Part shown: positions 51,801 to 58,800 of the stretch, one piece after another
How the letters are laid out: every line of letters starts with the position of its first letter
Position numbering within the stretch: the stretch's first letter is position 1
Source: Branchiostoma belcheri
Lineage: Eukaryota > Chordata > Leptocardii > Amphioxiformes > Branchiostomatidae
Direction: 5' to 3'
Length of the DNA: 64,000 nucleotides
Assembly (NCBI RefSeq): GCF_001625305.1
Contig: NW_017802491.1
Coordinates: 2,807,770 to 2,871,769, forward strand
The notes under the pieces: generated by a model
What the model saw: only the letters and a program-made list of their open reading frames with translations
Database searches by the model: none
Told to the model about the DNA's origin: nothing
Program-made: the position numbers and the translations under genes

Positions 51801-52091
51801 TTACAGTTTCTTTGTCGGGATCGGTAGACCCGCAGGGCTTGGCACTTGACGGAGCCCCTGTCCTGAACAGTCGACTGTGCACGCCTTCGGGACGGCAGAA
51901 CACAGGCACTTGTCGGGACACGGGGTCTCACAGTTCGTCTCCGTCGGACCCTCGGTAGGGGGAACCTCGGTGGTGTGTCCGAGGGCGGGCCGGGGCCCGA
52001 CGCACGCCAGTAATCCACATAGCAGGTAGATCCAGAGGAGCCTGGGCCGGAGGACGCCATGTTTCCCGGTGACCAGGACATCGGGTTGCAT
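12070..52091 (-). CDS. PKD1: PKD1 (polycystin-1), complete, 40 exons
   Basis: Polycystin-1 is a large receptor of cilia and cell junctions that partners polycystin-2. Exons in transcript order: 52091-51805, 47366-47295, 46703-46632, 44660-44589, 43721-43650, 43319-43248, 43085-43014, 42870-42787, 40402-40224, 39593-39474, 38677-37970, 36524-36369, 35115-29999, 29720-29556, 28415-27777, 26825-26471, 23300-23119, 22807-22094, 21939-21684, 21029-20831, 20692-20519, 20348-20211, 20020-19812, 19552-19430, 19240-19079, 18727-18585, 18097-17852, 17699-17532, 17342-17185, 16973-16849, 16568-16405, 16186-15908, 15579-15440, 15226-15061, 14960-14835, 14681-14507, 14206-13916, 13696-13562, 13354-13040, 12885-12070. 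Apart from one extra base near 27973 the phases chain perfectly, giving 4615 codons with the TGA stop (human protein 4303 residues). Domain order matches vertebrate PKD1 except that no C-type lectin domain was found. Confidence 0.95.
13040..14206 (-). CDS. PKD1: PKD1 exons: channel-like membrane region, TM7-TM11
   Basis: Three exons (14206-13916, 13696-13562, 13354-13040) encode the end of TM7 through TM11. Visible helices include [61 protein letters not shown] and [19 protein letters not shown]. The conserved [13 protein letters not shown] linker (human RFVRQWSVFGKTL) precedes TM10. The pore-loop region reads MFRGQVDLD, aligning with the polycystin-2 filter ILGDINFA. After TM11 the segment [15 protein letters not shown] matches human EPQDYEMVELFLRR. 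Confidence 0.93.
14507..16186 (-). CDS. PKD1: PKD1 exons: TM6 and extracellular polycystin (TOP) domain
   Basis: Five exons (16186-15908, 15579-15440, 15226-15061, 14960-14835, 14681-14507) encode TM6 ([20 protein letters not shown]) and the polycystin domain between TM6 and TM7. Markers in order are [13 protein letters not shown] (human KEEARKVKRLHGM), [15 protein letters not shown] (human FLAITRSEELWPWM), [21 protein letters not shown], a Cys pair in [15 protein letters not shown] and [27 protein letters not shown], and [19 protein letters not shown]. The split Gln codon (CA|G) across 15908/15579 and a strong GTACGT donor fix that border. Confidence 0.93.
14765..14782. repeat. 18-bp perfect palindrome in a PKD1 intron
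   Basis: AATGATATCGATATCATT is exactly self-complementary, with symmetry stopping at both ends. It lies 52 bp downstream (in gene sense) of exon 14960-14835. No function is assigned. Confidence 0.85.
16405..17342 (-). CDS. PKD1: PKD1 exons: end of cytosolic loop, TM4 and TM5
   Basis: Exon 17342-17185 ends a Ser/Gln-rich cytosolic stretch with [12 protein letters not shown], a basophilic kinase-like site (R-R-P-A-S). Exon 16973-16849 encodes TM4 ([20 protein letters not shown]) after an acidic SLSDDDKG. Exon 16568-16405 encodes TM5 ([27 protein letters not shown]). The [11 protein letters not shown] motif corresponds to human EPLKVLLEALYF. Confidence 0.92.
17532..19240 (-). CDS. PKD1: PKD1 exons: large cytosolic loop between TM3 and TM4
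   Basis: Four exons (19240-19079, 18727-18585, 18097-17852, 17699-17532) encode the long cytosolic loop. It includes Asp runs ([21 protein letters not shown]), a Lys-rich patch ([13 protein letters not shown]) and repeated S-W or D-S-W motifs ([21 protein letters not shown]). Exon 17699-17532 carries [16 protein letters not shown], resembling the human loop motif FSASDEDLIQQVL. Phases 0-2-2-2 chain correctly, but the sequence is poorly conserved and probably disordered. Confidence 0.88.
19430..20020 (-). CDS. PKD1: PKD1 exons: TM2 and TM3
   Basis: Exon 20020-19812 contains [20 protein letters not shown], matching human QRGFFDKHIWLSIWDRPPRS, then [20 protein letters not shown] as TM2 and the NAMWYG motif shared with human. 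Exon 19552-19430 encodes TM3 ([20 protein letters not shown]), ending FRKIKSK like human FRMSRSK. Confidence 0.94.
20211..21029 (-). CDS. PKD1: PKD1 exons: TM1 and PLAT domain
   Basis: Exon 21029-20831 encodes TM1 ([19 protein letters not shown]) and the start of the PLAT/LH2 domain ([16 protein letters not shown]). Exon 20692-20519 continues with [23 protein letters not shown] and IKIKIWHDN. Exon 20348-20211 closes it with [19 protein letters not shown] and [16 protein letters not shown] is the cytosolic lipid- and protein-binding beta-sandwich after TM1 in all polycystin-1 family members; every vertebrate motif is present. Confidence 0.95.
21684..23300 (-). CDS. PKD1: PKD1 exons: GAIN-like region with GPS cleavage site
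   Basis: Exons 23300-23119, 22807-22094 and 21939-21684 encode the region before TM1. Markers are [29 protein letters not shown] (human IFLVDSNPFPFG), [12 protein letters not shown] (human SVGLYTSLCQYF) and the GPS end [18 protein letters not shown] (human VCLTRHLTAFGASLFVPP). The cleavage point is HL^T, with the Thr codon at 21743-21741, so the residues needed for autoproteolysis are present. Cleavage would leave the large ectodomain non-covalently attached to the membrane part. Confidence 0.94.
23301..26470 (-). other. PKD1 intron, ~3.2 kb
   Basis: Lies between the exons ending at 26471 and starting at 23300. It holds only short frames with no recognisable product. Nothing else supported. 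Confidence 0.7.
26471..29720 (-). CDS. PKD1: PKD1 exons: REJ module, with an apparent frameshift
   Basis: Exons 29720-29556, 28415-27777 and 26825-26471 continue the REJ (receptor for egg jelly) region begun at the end of the giant exon. Motifs are [30 protein letters not shown] (human TCTGW), [12 protein letters not shown] (human EFCVYKGSLSSY), [13 protein letters not shown] (human VQDQLGAAVVALN) and [11 protein letters not shown] (human LALVTVLNEY). The 639-bp exon has one base too many for its phases, and the frame changes between ECSGWNDNN and [12 protein letters not shown]. The end at 26471 was chosen because GTGAGT there gives phase 0, needed by the next exon; a GTAAGT 20 bp further on does not. 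Confidence 0.88.
26826..27776 (-). other. PKD1 intron, ~0.95 kb
   Basis: Between two REJ-region exons, AT-rich. No coding exon, RNA gene or clear repeat was seen. Confidence 0.7.
27973..27976 (-). other. Probable one-base insertion in a homopolymer (frameshift)
   Basis: A run of four A (TTTT in gene sense) lies exactly where the open frame must change by one base between two conserved REJ stretches. Dropping one T restores the frame with no other change and makes the exon length (638) agree with the phases on both sides. No GT-AG intron of a suitable length removes the fault without losing the conserved Cys-x-x-Trp motif. The likely causes are a sequencing or assembly error or an individual null allele. 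Confidence 0.7.
28416..29555 (-). other. PKD1 intron, ~1.1 kb
   Basis: Between REJ exons. It contains a 147-codon minus-strand open frame (28686-29129) of unusual Cys/Leu content, out of phase and unlike any REJ sequence; treated as chance. Confidence 0.65.
29999..35115 (-). CDS. PKD1: PKD1 giant 5.1-kb exon: Cys-rich end, PKD repeats, start of REJ
   Basis: One uninterrupted exon of 5117 bp encodes about residues 655-2361. It starts with a Cys-rich stretch ([17 protein letters not shown]) resembling the LDL-A-like module of PKD1. About 200 residues follow that may hold one degenerate PKD repeat. Fourteen recognisable PKD repeats of 80-95 residues come next, each with the W-[ND]-[FLY]-G-D-[GD] strand or a decayed form ([40 protein letters not shown]). 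The REJ region opens with [14 protein letters not shown], and the exon ends FQWQCTQ at a GTGATC donor. With the isolated repeat upstream the total is 15 or 16, close to the human 16. Human exon 15 (~3.6 kb) is the corresponding giant exon. Confidence 0.95.
35116..36368 (-). other. PKD1 intron, ~1.25 kb
   Basis: Between the linker exon and the giant exon, with a run of ten G at 35185-35194. No C-type lectin exon was found. Confidence 0.65.
36369..36524 (-). CDS. PKD1: PKD1 exon linking first PKD repeat to Cys-rich module
   Basis: A 156-bp phase 1-1 exon encoding [30 protein letters not shown] and [14 protein letters not shown]. It is bounded by TTTTTGCAG and GAAG|GTGTGG; other donors in the exon do not fit the phase. 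With the end of the previous exon ([20 protein letters not shown]) it may form one more beta-sandwich of degenerate PKD type. It lies where vertebrate PKD1 has its C-type lectin domain, yet shows no lectin motif. Confidence 0.75.
36525..37969 (-). other. PKD1 intron, ~1.4 kb
   Basis: Between the WSC/PKD exon and the linker exon. No further coding exon seen; searched by eye for lectin motifs without success. Confidence 0.6.
37970..38677 (-). CDS. PKD1: PKD1 exon: WSC domain and isolated first PKD repeat
   Basis: A 708-bp phase 1-1 exon after a long polypyrimidine tract ending CTCCTCAG. The WSC domain begins [15 protein letters not shown] and has eight cysteines, including [14 protein letters not shown] and the CYCG signature. 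One PKD repeat follows ([42 protein letters not shown]). This order (LRRs, WSC, single PKD repeat apart from the main array) is diagnostic for PKD1 rather than PKD1L1, PKD1L2 or PKDREJ. Confidence 0.94.
38678..39473 (-). other. PKD1 intron, ~0.8 kb
   Basis: Between the basic linker exon and the WSC exon. It ends in a long CT-rich tract at the WSC acceptor; nothing else supported. Confidence 0.7.
39474..39593 (-). CDS. PKD1: PKD1 candidate cassette exon: basic linker with RRRR site
   Basis: A 120-bp phase 1-1 exon with strong splice sites (CCCCTGTTTGCAG acceptor, ATG|GTGAGA donor) and an open frame only in the required phase. It encodes [18 protein letters not shown] and ends [10 protein letters not shown]. 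Because it is symmetric, LRRCT can also splice directly to WSC without it. The R-R-R-R-N run fits the R-x-[KR]-R consensus of furin-type convertases. The exon has no similarity to human PKD1 that I recognise, and expression is unproven. Confidence 0.55.
40224..40402 (-). CDS. PKD1: PKD1 exon: LRR C-terminal cap (LRRCT)
   Basis: Encodes [20 protein letters not shown], then PNITCVDPE and FSPLNC. The [12 protein letters not shown] start and the C-x-C...C...C spacing are typical of LRRCT caps. It begins in phase 2 like every LRR exon and switches to phase 1 at the donor TGCA|GTAAGG, the phase used by the next exons. Confidence 0.93.
40403..42786 (-). other. PKD1 intron, ~2.4 kb
   Basis: Between the last LRR exon and the LRRCT exon. 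No exon, repeat array or RNA gene recognised. Confidence 0.7.
42787..47366 (-). CDS. PKD1: PKD1 exons 2-8: seven leucine-rich repeats, one per exon
   Basis: Six 72-bp exons and one 84-bp exon, all phase 2-2, each encode one LRR: 47366-47295 ([14 protein letters not shown]), 46703-46632 ([14 protein letters not shown]), 44660-44589 ([14 protein letters not shown]), 43721-43650 ([14 protein letters not shown]), 43319-43248 ([14 protein letters not shown]), 43085-43014 ([14 protein letters not shown]) and 42870-42787 ([14 protein letters not shown]). The one-repeat-per-exon pattern suits growth by exon duplication. Human PKD1 has only two or three LRRs. The first intron (47367-51804) is the longest in the gene. 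Confidence 0.94.
45569..45622 (-). pseudogene. Possible decayed LRR exon in a PKD1 intron
   Basis: Between the second and third LRR exons the minus strand reads [18 protein letters not shown] in an open 54-bp stretch, preceded by TTTTGGAG and followed by GTACAT. The phase matches its neighbours (2-2) and the N-x-L-x-x-I...AF pattern is LRR-like, but six residues of a normal repeat are missing. A standard CACAG acceptor 14 bases upstream would put it out of frame. It is either a relic of an eighth repeat or chance. Confidence 0.3.
47367..51804 (-). other. PKD1 first intron, ~4.4 kb
   Basis: The longest intron in the gene. No additional LRR exon was found, and exon 1 joins the first LRR exon in phase. 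First introns often hold enhancers, but no specific element is claimed. Confidence 0.7.
51805..52091 (-). CDS. PKD1: PKD1 exon 1: signal peptide and LRRNT
   Basis: The ATG at 52091-52089 opens a frame with a hydrophobic leader ([15 protein letters not shown]) preceded by basic residues, fitting a signal peptide. A short acidic/Pro stretch follows, then the Cys-rich LRR N-terminal cap [20 protein letters not shown]. The exon ends TKKL in phase 2 at GTAAGT, matching the first LRR exon. No better upstream start was noticed; the 5' UTR length is unknown. Confidence 0.9.
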
Positions 52092-52800
52092 ACTTCAGAC
52101 GTACGCTAGCAGCTCATCTTGTGTACCGAGCACTCTGGCCAGATCTAGCCGTGGGTGGCGACACCGAGCACCGAGGGGAGTCATGATCTCAGCCGATTGT
52201 CCCCGCAAACTCGTCCCGTCCGCACCGCAACCTCATCTCTTTGGCCTACAGTACACAGGGCAACACAACAAAACAGCGTCAAAACGGTCGACTGCCTCCG
52301 CGGTACCGCCGAAAGAACCTACAAAAACACACAAGGATTCCGCCACAGCTGGCGTTCTGGAGAAAAATCCGGTTCTAAGTACACCCTCCCCACCAAAACG
52401 CCACACTCACCCTCCCGTTACCTACATGGATACATAAAGCAGAAGTGTCGTGCCGGGAGTTGGGTCCCTGTGGATCGCCGCTGCGCCTTCCCGTGCGATA
52501 TGGAGATCTGGGGTTCGCTTTCACCGTGTCAACTTACTATTCAACAGCGCAAGTTGGCTTTTCACGTGACCGGCGGACAAAAGGCCCGGGCCCTGGGACG
52601 TGTCCCTATTGATTCGTGTTGGTGTTGGCCTGCGCAGTCATAACGACTCTTTAGTGAGTTACGGGAGACACCTTGGAAACGGTTGTCCAGCTCTGCTTTC
52701 ACGTCACCGTTTTTCATGCGTACAAAAACAACACAAGGCGTGGATAAAGGTTAATCTTGGTCGGACTCGTTAGCGCGATGTTTGCTGCCGCTAGAGAGGC
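52092..52800 (-). promoter_or_regulatory. Probable PKD1 promoter / 5' UTR region
   Basis: The ~700 bp before the PKD1 ATG is richer in G+C and CpG than the surrounding introns (for example around 52150-52320 and 52560-52600), as in CpG-type promoters. It contains TCACGTGAC at 52562-52570, an E-box of the USF/TFEB type, and an ACGTCA half-CRE near 52699. No TATA box was noted. The exact start site cannot be placed. Confidence 0.45.
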
Positions 52801-52933
52801 TAGTTTTCACGCCAAAGTTTTTCACCTGCTGAAACACGCGCTGGAGTCAAAGACCCCCATTGACGTTGCTGTCTACATCCGCATCCACGATCGATATCAG
52901 ACAAGAACCGTTCAAAAGGGATGCCGAAGTTAG
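52778..52933 (+). CDS. Short orphan ORF (51 codons), possible divergent first exon
   Basis: An ATG in CpG-rich sequence opens MFAAAREASFHAKVFHLLKH, then ALESKTPIDVAVYIR, ending at TAG 52931-52933. It diverges from PKD1 with about 690 bp between the two start codons, so it could begin a bidirectionally transcribed gene. No homology is recognised and no good downstream exon was found. Confidence 0.15.
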   Translation: MFAAAREASFHAKVFHLLKHALESKTPIDVAVYIRIHDRYQTRTVQKGCRS

Positions 52934-53096
52934 CTGGAAACCGCCAAAGTAGCTGTGTGCCTGACACAAATTGAGATTGACTAGGCGCCCCGCCTCGCTA
53001 TAACGCCAACCTCCCAGAGTTTTACTTGGATGACAACATGGGCGGGCCACCGCCATCCGATCTGTTGATTGATCAATTTTTTGGAGACCCTAATAG

Positions 53097-53750
53097 TTGC
53101 CCCATGTTAAATTAACCCCGCACGCCGTATTTACCGTCATAACAGTCAGAAGTGATCAAACACACGGAGTGCGTGTTGCCTCAACATTTCATGTAGACCG
53201 AAGTCCGACAGTACAGCGAACCGTACGTTTACCAATCTTACACCAAGTAGCATTATGGCAATATTTCAACATGTCTCTGAGCGTGAAAACTTCTGATAAG
53301 GCTCAAAGATTAAATGAAACACGTGCACGAAACTCACAACGCAGCCAGTCTATTGACACTACCAATCTGACTTCTCCACATTCATTGTCACGTTTAAACG
53401 GCCAAAGTGACGTTCGCTATGATAAAAAGCGATATAAAAGTCTCCCAGTAGTTTCTTTTGTTGTAGACCCGGATAGGAGAAATCCCCGGGCAACTAGCCA
53501 CGTCAAAGCTTTTAAAGCCATGCATGGTGTGCTCAGGCAACTGAAGTTCGCCAAGTTCCGCTACTGGGCACCCATTGTCGCGCTCAAAGCCATCGTCTTT
53601 TGGTCCCTTCCGAGGGCGGAAATCATGTTGAATCTGAGTGATGTGGCGCTGGGGCAAACACATCGCACGCAACTGAGGCACGCCTGGCTGGCGTGCAGTG
53701 GCAAATGTGTTCTGAGTGAGCTAAAGTGGAAACCAGGCGTGGCGGTCTGA
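53097..53750 (+). CDS. Orphan ORF, 217 codons, unknown
   Basis: This frame stays open for 217 codons, longer than expected by chance for non-coding DNA of this composition. The stretch is CpG-rich and lies about 1 kb upstream of the PKD1 start on the opposite strand. An internal Met begins MSLSVKTSDKAQRLN. The protein is basic and Ser-rich with one hydrophobic patch (WAPIVALKAIVFW). It has no recognised domain, signal peptide or splice continuation. It may be a lineage-specific gene, an untranslated transcript or chance. Confidence 0.2.
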   Translation: MPHVKLTPHAVFTVITVRSDQTHGVRVASTFHVDRSPTVQRTVRLPILHQVALWQYFNMSLSVKTSDKAQRLNETRARNSQRSQSIDTTNLTSPHSLSRLNGQSDVRYDKKRYKSLPVVSFVVDPDRRNPRATSHVKAFKAMHGVLRQLKFAKFRYWAPIVALKAIVFWSLPRAEIMLNLSDVALGQTHRTQLRHAWLACSGKCVLSELKWKPGVAV

Positions 53751-54427
53751 TCCGCTGACCCTGTAACTCACTTGTACTTTGGTACAGTGAATCTGCAATA
53801 CACAGCTAATACACATCCCGTGAAGTGCGCAGCCTAGAAAATCAGACAATCCTATTTATAAGTTATTCGCCTCCCGCCTATCCCGGTAAAGTTTAGTGAC
53901 AACACAGCAAGAGACTAGACCAAAAACGAGTACTACGAGATTTTGCTAACGCTCACTCAGTGATGATGATATCCGAAAAATTATTTGATGGGTGAACGCA
54001 CAGACGTCACAGCATGCAGTTGCAGCATGTAGTTGCAGATGGGGGACATAGACACACGACAGAAACTTCTTTGGAAATGCACCATGTCTTATGTTCGCTT
54101 CATGTGCCCCTCGGCATTGTACACATATTGCGAGAACAAGTTATCAAGGCATTATATATGCATTGCATTACATATCAACAGGCTGTTTCAATCCAATGGG
54201 TGTTCCGGGAAATACAGAATCGAATCGCGGTTACAGCTTATCAAGAAATCAAATTATCAATTCATATACCTTTGATGTTAAAGATAGCTGAATTTCTTAC
54301 CAATAATTTGTTCTACAAATCTCAGAGATGATTATTTTATGATAGACGGCCGCTTTTCACTGTCAGAAAAGAAAACGGGGAAGTCAGAATATTGACTTCC
54401 CTTCCAACATCTGCTTTGGGATGAAAG

Positions 54428-54461
54428 TTAGTGCGATACATTACGCTACGTATCGCACTAA
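54428..54461. repeat. Perfect 12-bp inverted repeat with 10-nt loop
   Basis: TTAGTGCGATAC at 54428-54439 and GTATCGCACTAA at 54450-54461 are exact reverse complements around the loop ATTACGCTAC. Bases beyond both ends do not pair. No T-run follows and there is no neighbouring gene, so its role is unknown. Confidence 0.8.
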
Positions 54462-55315
54462 GGAGGTTAAAGGTATCACAGAGCACAGTCCTTGGCCAAA
54501 CTTCTTGTCAAAGTTCTTGTTGCCGATGGGTATATTCTCATCGACTGCCACATCTTGGGCCCACCCAGTAGAATGCTTATTCATCACTTACAGGCGGTAA
54601 CCACGACGCCACAATACCCACCACAAATATTAGCCATGACACATTCCACATCCTTTCACGTAACTCTGCTCGGCTGACATTGAGCCATCACGGCTCGGTG
54701 GTCTCGGCAGGCCGTGAACTTGTTCACAAGTCGTGCGCGACCTTTTCAACAAATATTTCTGACAAGGGAATGTACGCAAGGACAGGCCGCGTGTGAAGTA
54801 ATTAATGGACCTACACTGTTTTTACTCTCAGCTAGAGCAAGGGGGCTCAAGCCTTGTGTGGCCGCAATTGAATAGTTCTGTTTAACAGTTCAAGTAACAT
54901 CAGTCGTCATTGATCAAATTTTAGTGTGGTCTTCTTTTGTGAACATAGAGGGCCATGGCATTGGTTCTACTCGTCACTCGTCGCTTGTCTTGACAGGCAT
55001 TGTGCCAGTAACGCCGTATCATCTCTGCAAATAGTTGCACTTAGAAGCATACCTCAACTAAAATGTAGCGAGGACGACAGAAAAATAATTCTTGTAAGCT
55101 GTAAGCATCACATTGTTTTTTTTTTCTTTCACAGTGACAGAAAACCGCCTGGTTAGTGAGTAAATGTAATGAAGTGCATAGATTGTGATCTCTCAGAATG
55201 CCTTAGGATCAATGTCGTGACTTTTCTTCTGTTTTTTGTGATGAGTTTGTAAAATGTTCAGTATGACGTGGACGCAACCTGCAGACAATAAGCACAAGTG
55301 TAAGGATGTAAATAT

Positions 55316-55858
55316 TTAGTCGTTGAAATGTTGGCAAAGTACGGAAGCGCGTAAACAGCCTTGGTGGTCCGGGTCAATACCGGTATTGGAACTGTCCACT
55401 TTAGTTTTGTTCGGAGGACAGAGTTGTGTGGCACGGGAAGAAAGGACTTGTTTAACTGCAGGGGAAAAGTCGTCAGACGGTCTGGGGCCGGTCGAAAATA
55501 GTCCCCCTATTGACAGTAGTGCGATGGCGAGGACCACAGGAGCGCATGCCACCAAGCCATTGATACGACAGGAGGAACTGTCCGCTTTTTCATTGCAGTT
55601 CGGTCCTAATGAGATGTAACTAATCTGGCTTCCTATCGTATTTTCTAGGGTTCCAGTCAACAAATCTCCGGGTCTAACATAGCTGTAATAGAGTGAGCGA
55701 AATACAGCATGAAATTCTAGTCTTAAATATGATATCTTGGTAACAAACTGACTTTTGTGCGTCATGGCAAGTGAAGTGGATGTTGTTTTCTTGGTAGGCG
55801 GAGAAGGGCTCTTGAACCCATTCCTGGTCCACACGTACGCGTACTGTATGAGGGGCAA
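55316..55858 (-). CDS. Orphan ORF, 180 codons with one hydrophobic segment
   Basis: A minus-strand frame of 180 codons starts MPLIQYAYVWTRNGF and contains a membrane-like stretch, LVACAPVVLAIALLSIGGLF, then a Ser/Pro-rich Cys-containing tail. A competing 98-codon frame lies on the other strand (55323-55619), so the coding strand is uncertain. No family is recognised. Confidence 0.15.
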   Translation of the reverse strand: MPLIQYAYVWTRNGFKSPSPPTKKTTSTSLAMTHKSQFVTKISYLRLEFHAVFRSLYYSYVRPGDLLTGTLENTIGSQISYISLGPNCNEKADSSSCRINGLVACAPVVLAIALLSIGGLFSTGPRPSDDFSPAVKQVLSSRATQLCPPNKTKVDSSNTGIDPDHQGCLRASVLCQHFND

Positions 55859-58800
55859 GCTACTGCAACATATACTTCAGAGGACCATCTTTCAACGTTT
55901 CACCAGACGTTTTAAGACAGTTTGCCTAGCCTAACACTAGAGGTGGATCATGGAAACGATGTTTTACAAAATCAACGGTATTCAATGAGACAGTCGACGC
56001 AATGCCAAGCCGACATTTCATGATAAAGGATCGCCAAGTTTTGCTATCTTTGCGGTTGTTTGAGAACAAGTTACGCCTTACGTTACAAATACCGATTCCC
56101 ATAAATTAAAGGCTGTTTCGGGTTACGATTTATCCTAGTGAAGAAGTGATTCAAATGTGTGCCCCTAGTGGCTTACGTTCGCTCTGCAGCTGTTTGCACC
56201 TCTCTTGTTGAACATGATATTCCTGTTACTTTCTGATCGTAATGGGCTCTTGGTGTCTATGAAGTGATTGATTGTAGCCCCCTAGCAGCTCCATTTCAAA
56301 CTGAAGCGATCCCTTTTTGTTGTGTAAACAGCGCAGCGCAAACCGCCATCGATTAATTGTCATGGTTGGAGATAAAGCATAACGACATGCGGAATATATC
56401 AAATCATACGTGTAGCAGCCTAGCTTTGATCAGTGTTTTTGAAGTTCTACGGACATGCAGGTAGATATCATAAGATATGGATCAGCAGAGCGAGTATTCA
56501 ACTGAACCGACGTTGACCCTGTTTTACCAATGATGATGCTCAACAACATAGCAGGCTACTTCTCATGTTTGGGGAATGTAGAAAATAAACCGATGTTTGA
56601 AGTGTCAAAGCGACTTTGTCAAAACTTTAAGCTAAAAGAACGTCTTACCTGTGCTGCGTGTGTGCCCCAAGTCAATATAATCCAGGAGAATTGAATTCAA
56701 AGAAGTTAACAGTCACAGTTCCTTCAAACGTTATTTCCCAATCGGCAAAACTCTTGGGCAACATTCGCGAGCATTCCAACGTACGGCGAGCAAAGATGAC
56801 GACGTCAACGTGTGCTTGCTCGGCAAGGTGCTAACAAAATAATACCTCACACGAGTCGTCTACTCAGCGCTCTACTGTGTTTGTCCTGCTTTTAGCTGTT
56901 GTCACTGAAACGGTCGGCGGGAGGTAGTATCAGGTGGGCTTTAATCTCCAACAACAGGTCGGCTGACGTCTACAAGAACTCCGCTAGAACTCCTCTAACC
57001 TCGCAGGTCGTCAAACACGTACTCCTTGCCTGCCTGGCCAGTGGAGTATCGTACGGTTCAGTAGGTCGCGGAGTCGTTAAGTCGTCGGCAGATTCCCTAT
57101 AAGCAAATCAATTACCTCCGAAAACGATAGGACCTTACTGCAAAGACCCCCCGCAGCCTTCTAAGGCCCGCACGCCCCCTGACGAAAAACGTTATCTTGA
57201 CTAGGGTAATAGAAGTTATACACGTTCTATTGTTTGAGCAAATTGTGCCCTGTTGGCAGAATGGTCACTGGTTAAACAGGGTCCTGGACCTTTCATGACT
57301 CATTGTGTAAATGTTTCAAGACCCGGGGTCAGACTCCTTTTTCGACCCCCCCCCCTTCATTTCTGCCCCACCCAAGACAGCTGGACCCATATAGTCAGAC
57401 ATAACAATGTTCAATCGACCTGAATTTTGTAGGTCATTAGGGACATGTGTCGGCAATGTTATCGGTCCTTATCCACGTACTTGGTGAATTCGTATCAGCA
57501 GATGTTTCATAGACATCAACCTTTTGTAGCATGACAAGAGGTACAGGTGTTTTGGGGGGATGGCTTTGGGATGTAGTTTGCCAAAGGATAAAATGCGTGG
57601 CACCTTTGTACTTTTATTATATGTTTAAAGCAATAGTTTTCCTTAGCTTGTTATAATAAAATATTCAGTCTTTGTTAATATTAATACTGGCGTTTATTTA
57701 ATTCATTCCTGTGGCAGGATTTCGCTGTGTGTGATCCGAACAGCTCAAGCCTTTCAGCTCAGAACAAGCAGTTCGCTGTTCGGCTGTGTCCATACCACCG
57801 CCTTTTCTCCCGTTGTCCCGGTTAGTCCACTGTCCCGAATGGCATAATGACTTTATGGTCCGCATCCGTCATGGACTGTTAGCAGCAACTATTGTCCAGA
57901 GTAAAGAGATGTACACACGGATGGGCGTGGACAGAAATATGACATACTCAGCAATCTACACGCAGCGTAAGGCATAGTAAAATGACTACACGTACTGTGG
58001 CACCTGACGGAAACAATGCAGCTTGACATCTGTTTGTATCGTATGTTGTCTACAAAAGAGAAACCCATAACGTCTTTTGCGGAAGGAATTCTTCTAGTGC
58101 CCATCAAGACTTGAAACACACTGACATACACTGACACACAGTCACGCCTACCGGCATACCTCGCCATTGTGCACCTAGGGCTTTTCAAGTAGGCCGCCCC
58201 ACATCAGGAAAAGAACAAACTATCACCTGGGGCCATACGTGAAAGTTGTATGGGTACAATTATTTGCCATGCATTGGAAGGAACCGTACATGTTAAAGTG
58301 CGACCTAGGAGAAGTCCTGATGCTACTTTGCATGCATGCCTGGGTTAGGGAAGCTCACAGAAGGAGATTGACTACTTCACAAAAGGCTTCAAATAAGAGG
58401 CCATATTTGTTTCAAAGTGGAAAGGCGCTGAGGCAGTGTTCTTTGTGCCTTCTCACTGAGGTGTGCCAGTCCGCCTTTCAGAAAGGGCTCCAAACACATT
58501 CTAGAAAAATAAAGGGCGTCAGCACACAGCCCCAAGTCTGACAGCGGGGCCAGCTAAGGGGGAACTTCGGATGGAGTCCCATCATGATAGCCCAGTCTTT
58601 CTGGCCTGCGATCCTCAAATACTTTGTTACATGTGTCTTGTACTTGTAGGGCAGTTAAATATCTCCTCCTGTTGTAACTTCCAAAAACTTTTTTTTTTAA
58701 TTTTGGCCATCCCTCTATGCGCAAGAAAGTTAAGAACATGTTCTTTTTTAAGTCCTCAGACTCAGAGTCATCTCCACTAACTGACATACAGTTCTACACA

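Noticed and set aside
52155-52643. 162-codon plus-strand frame next to the PKD1 start
   Set aside because: Overlaps the PKD1 promoter/5' UTR, has no recognisable motif, and competes with another open frame (52069-52437); best explained by CpG-rich composition.
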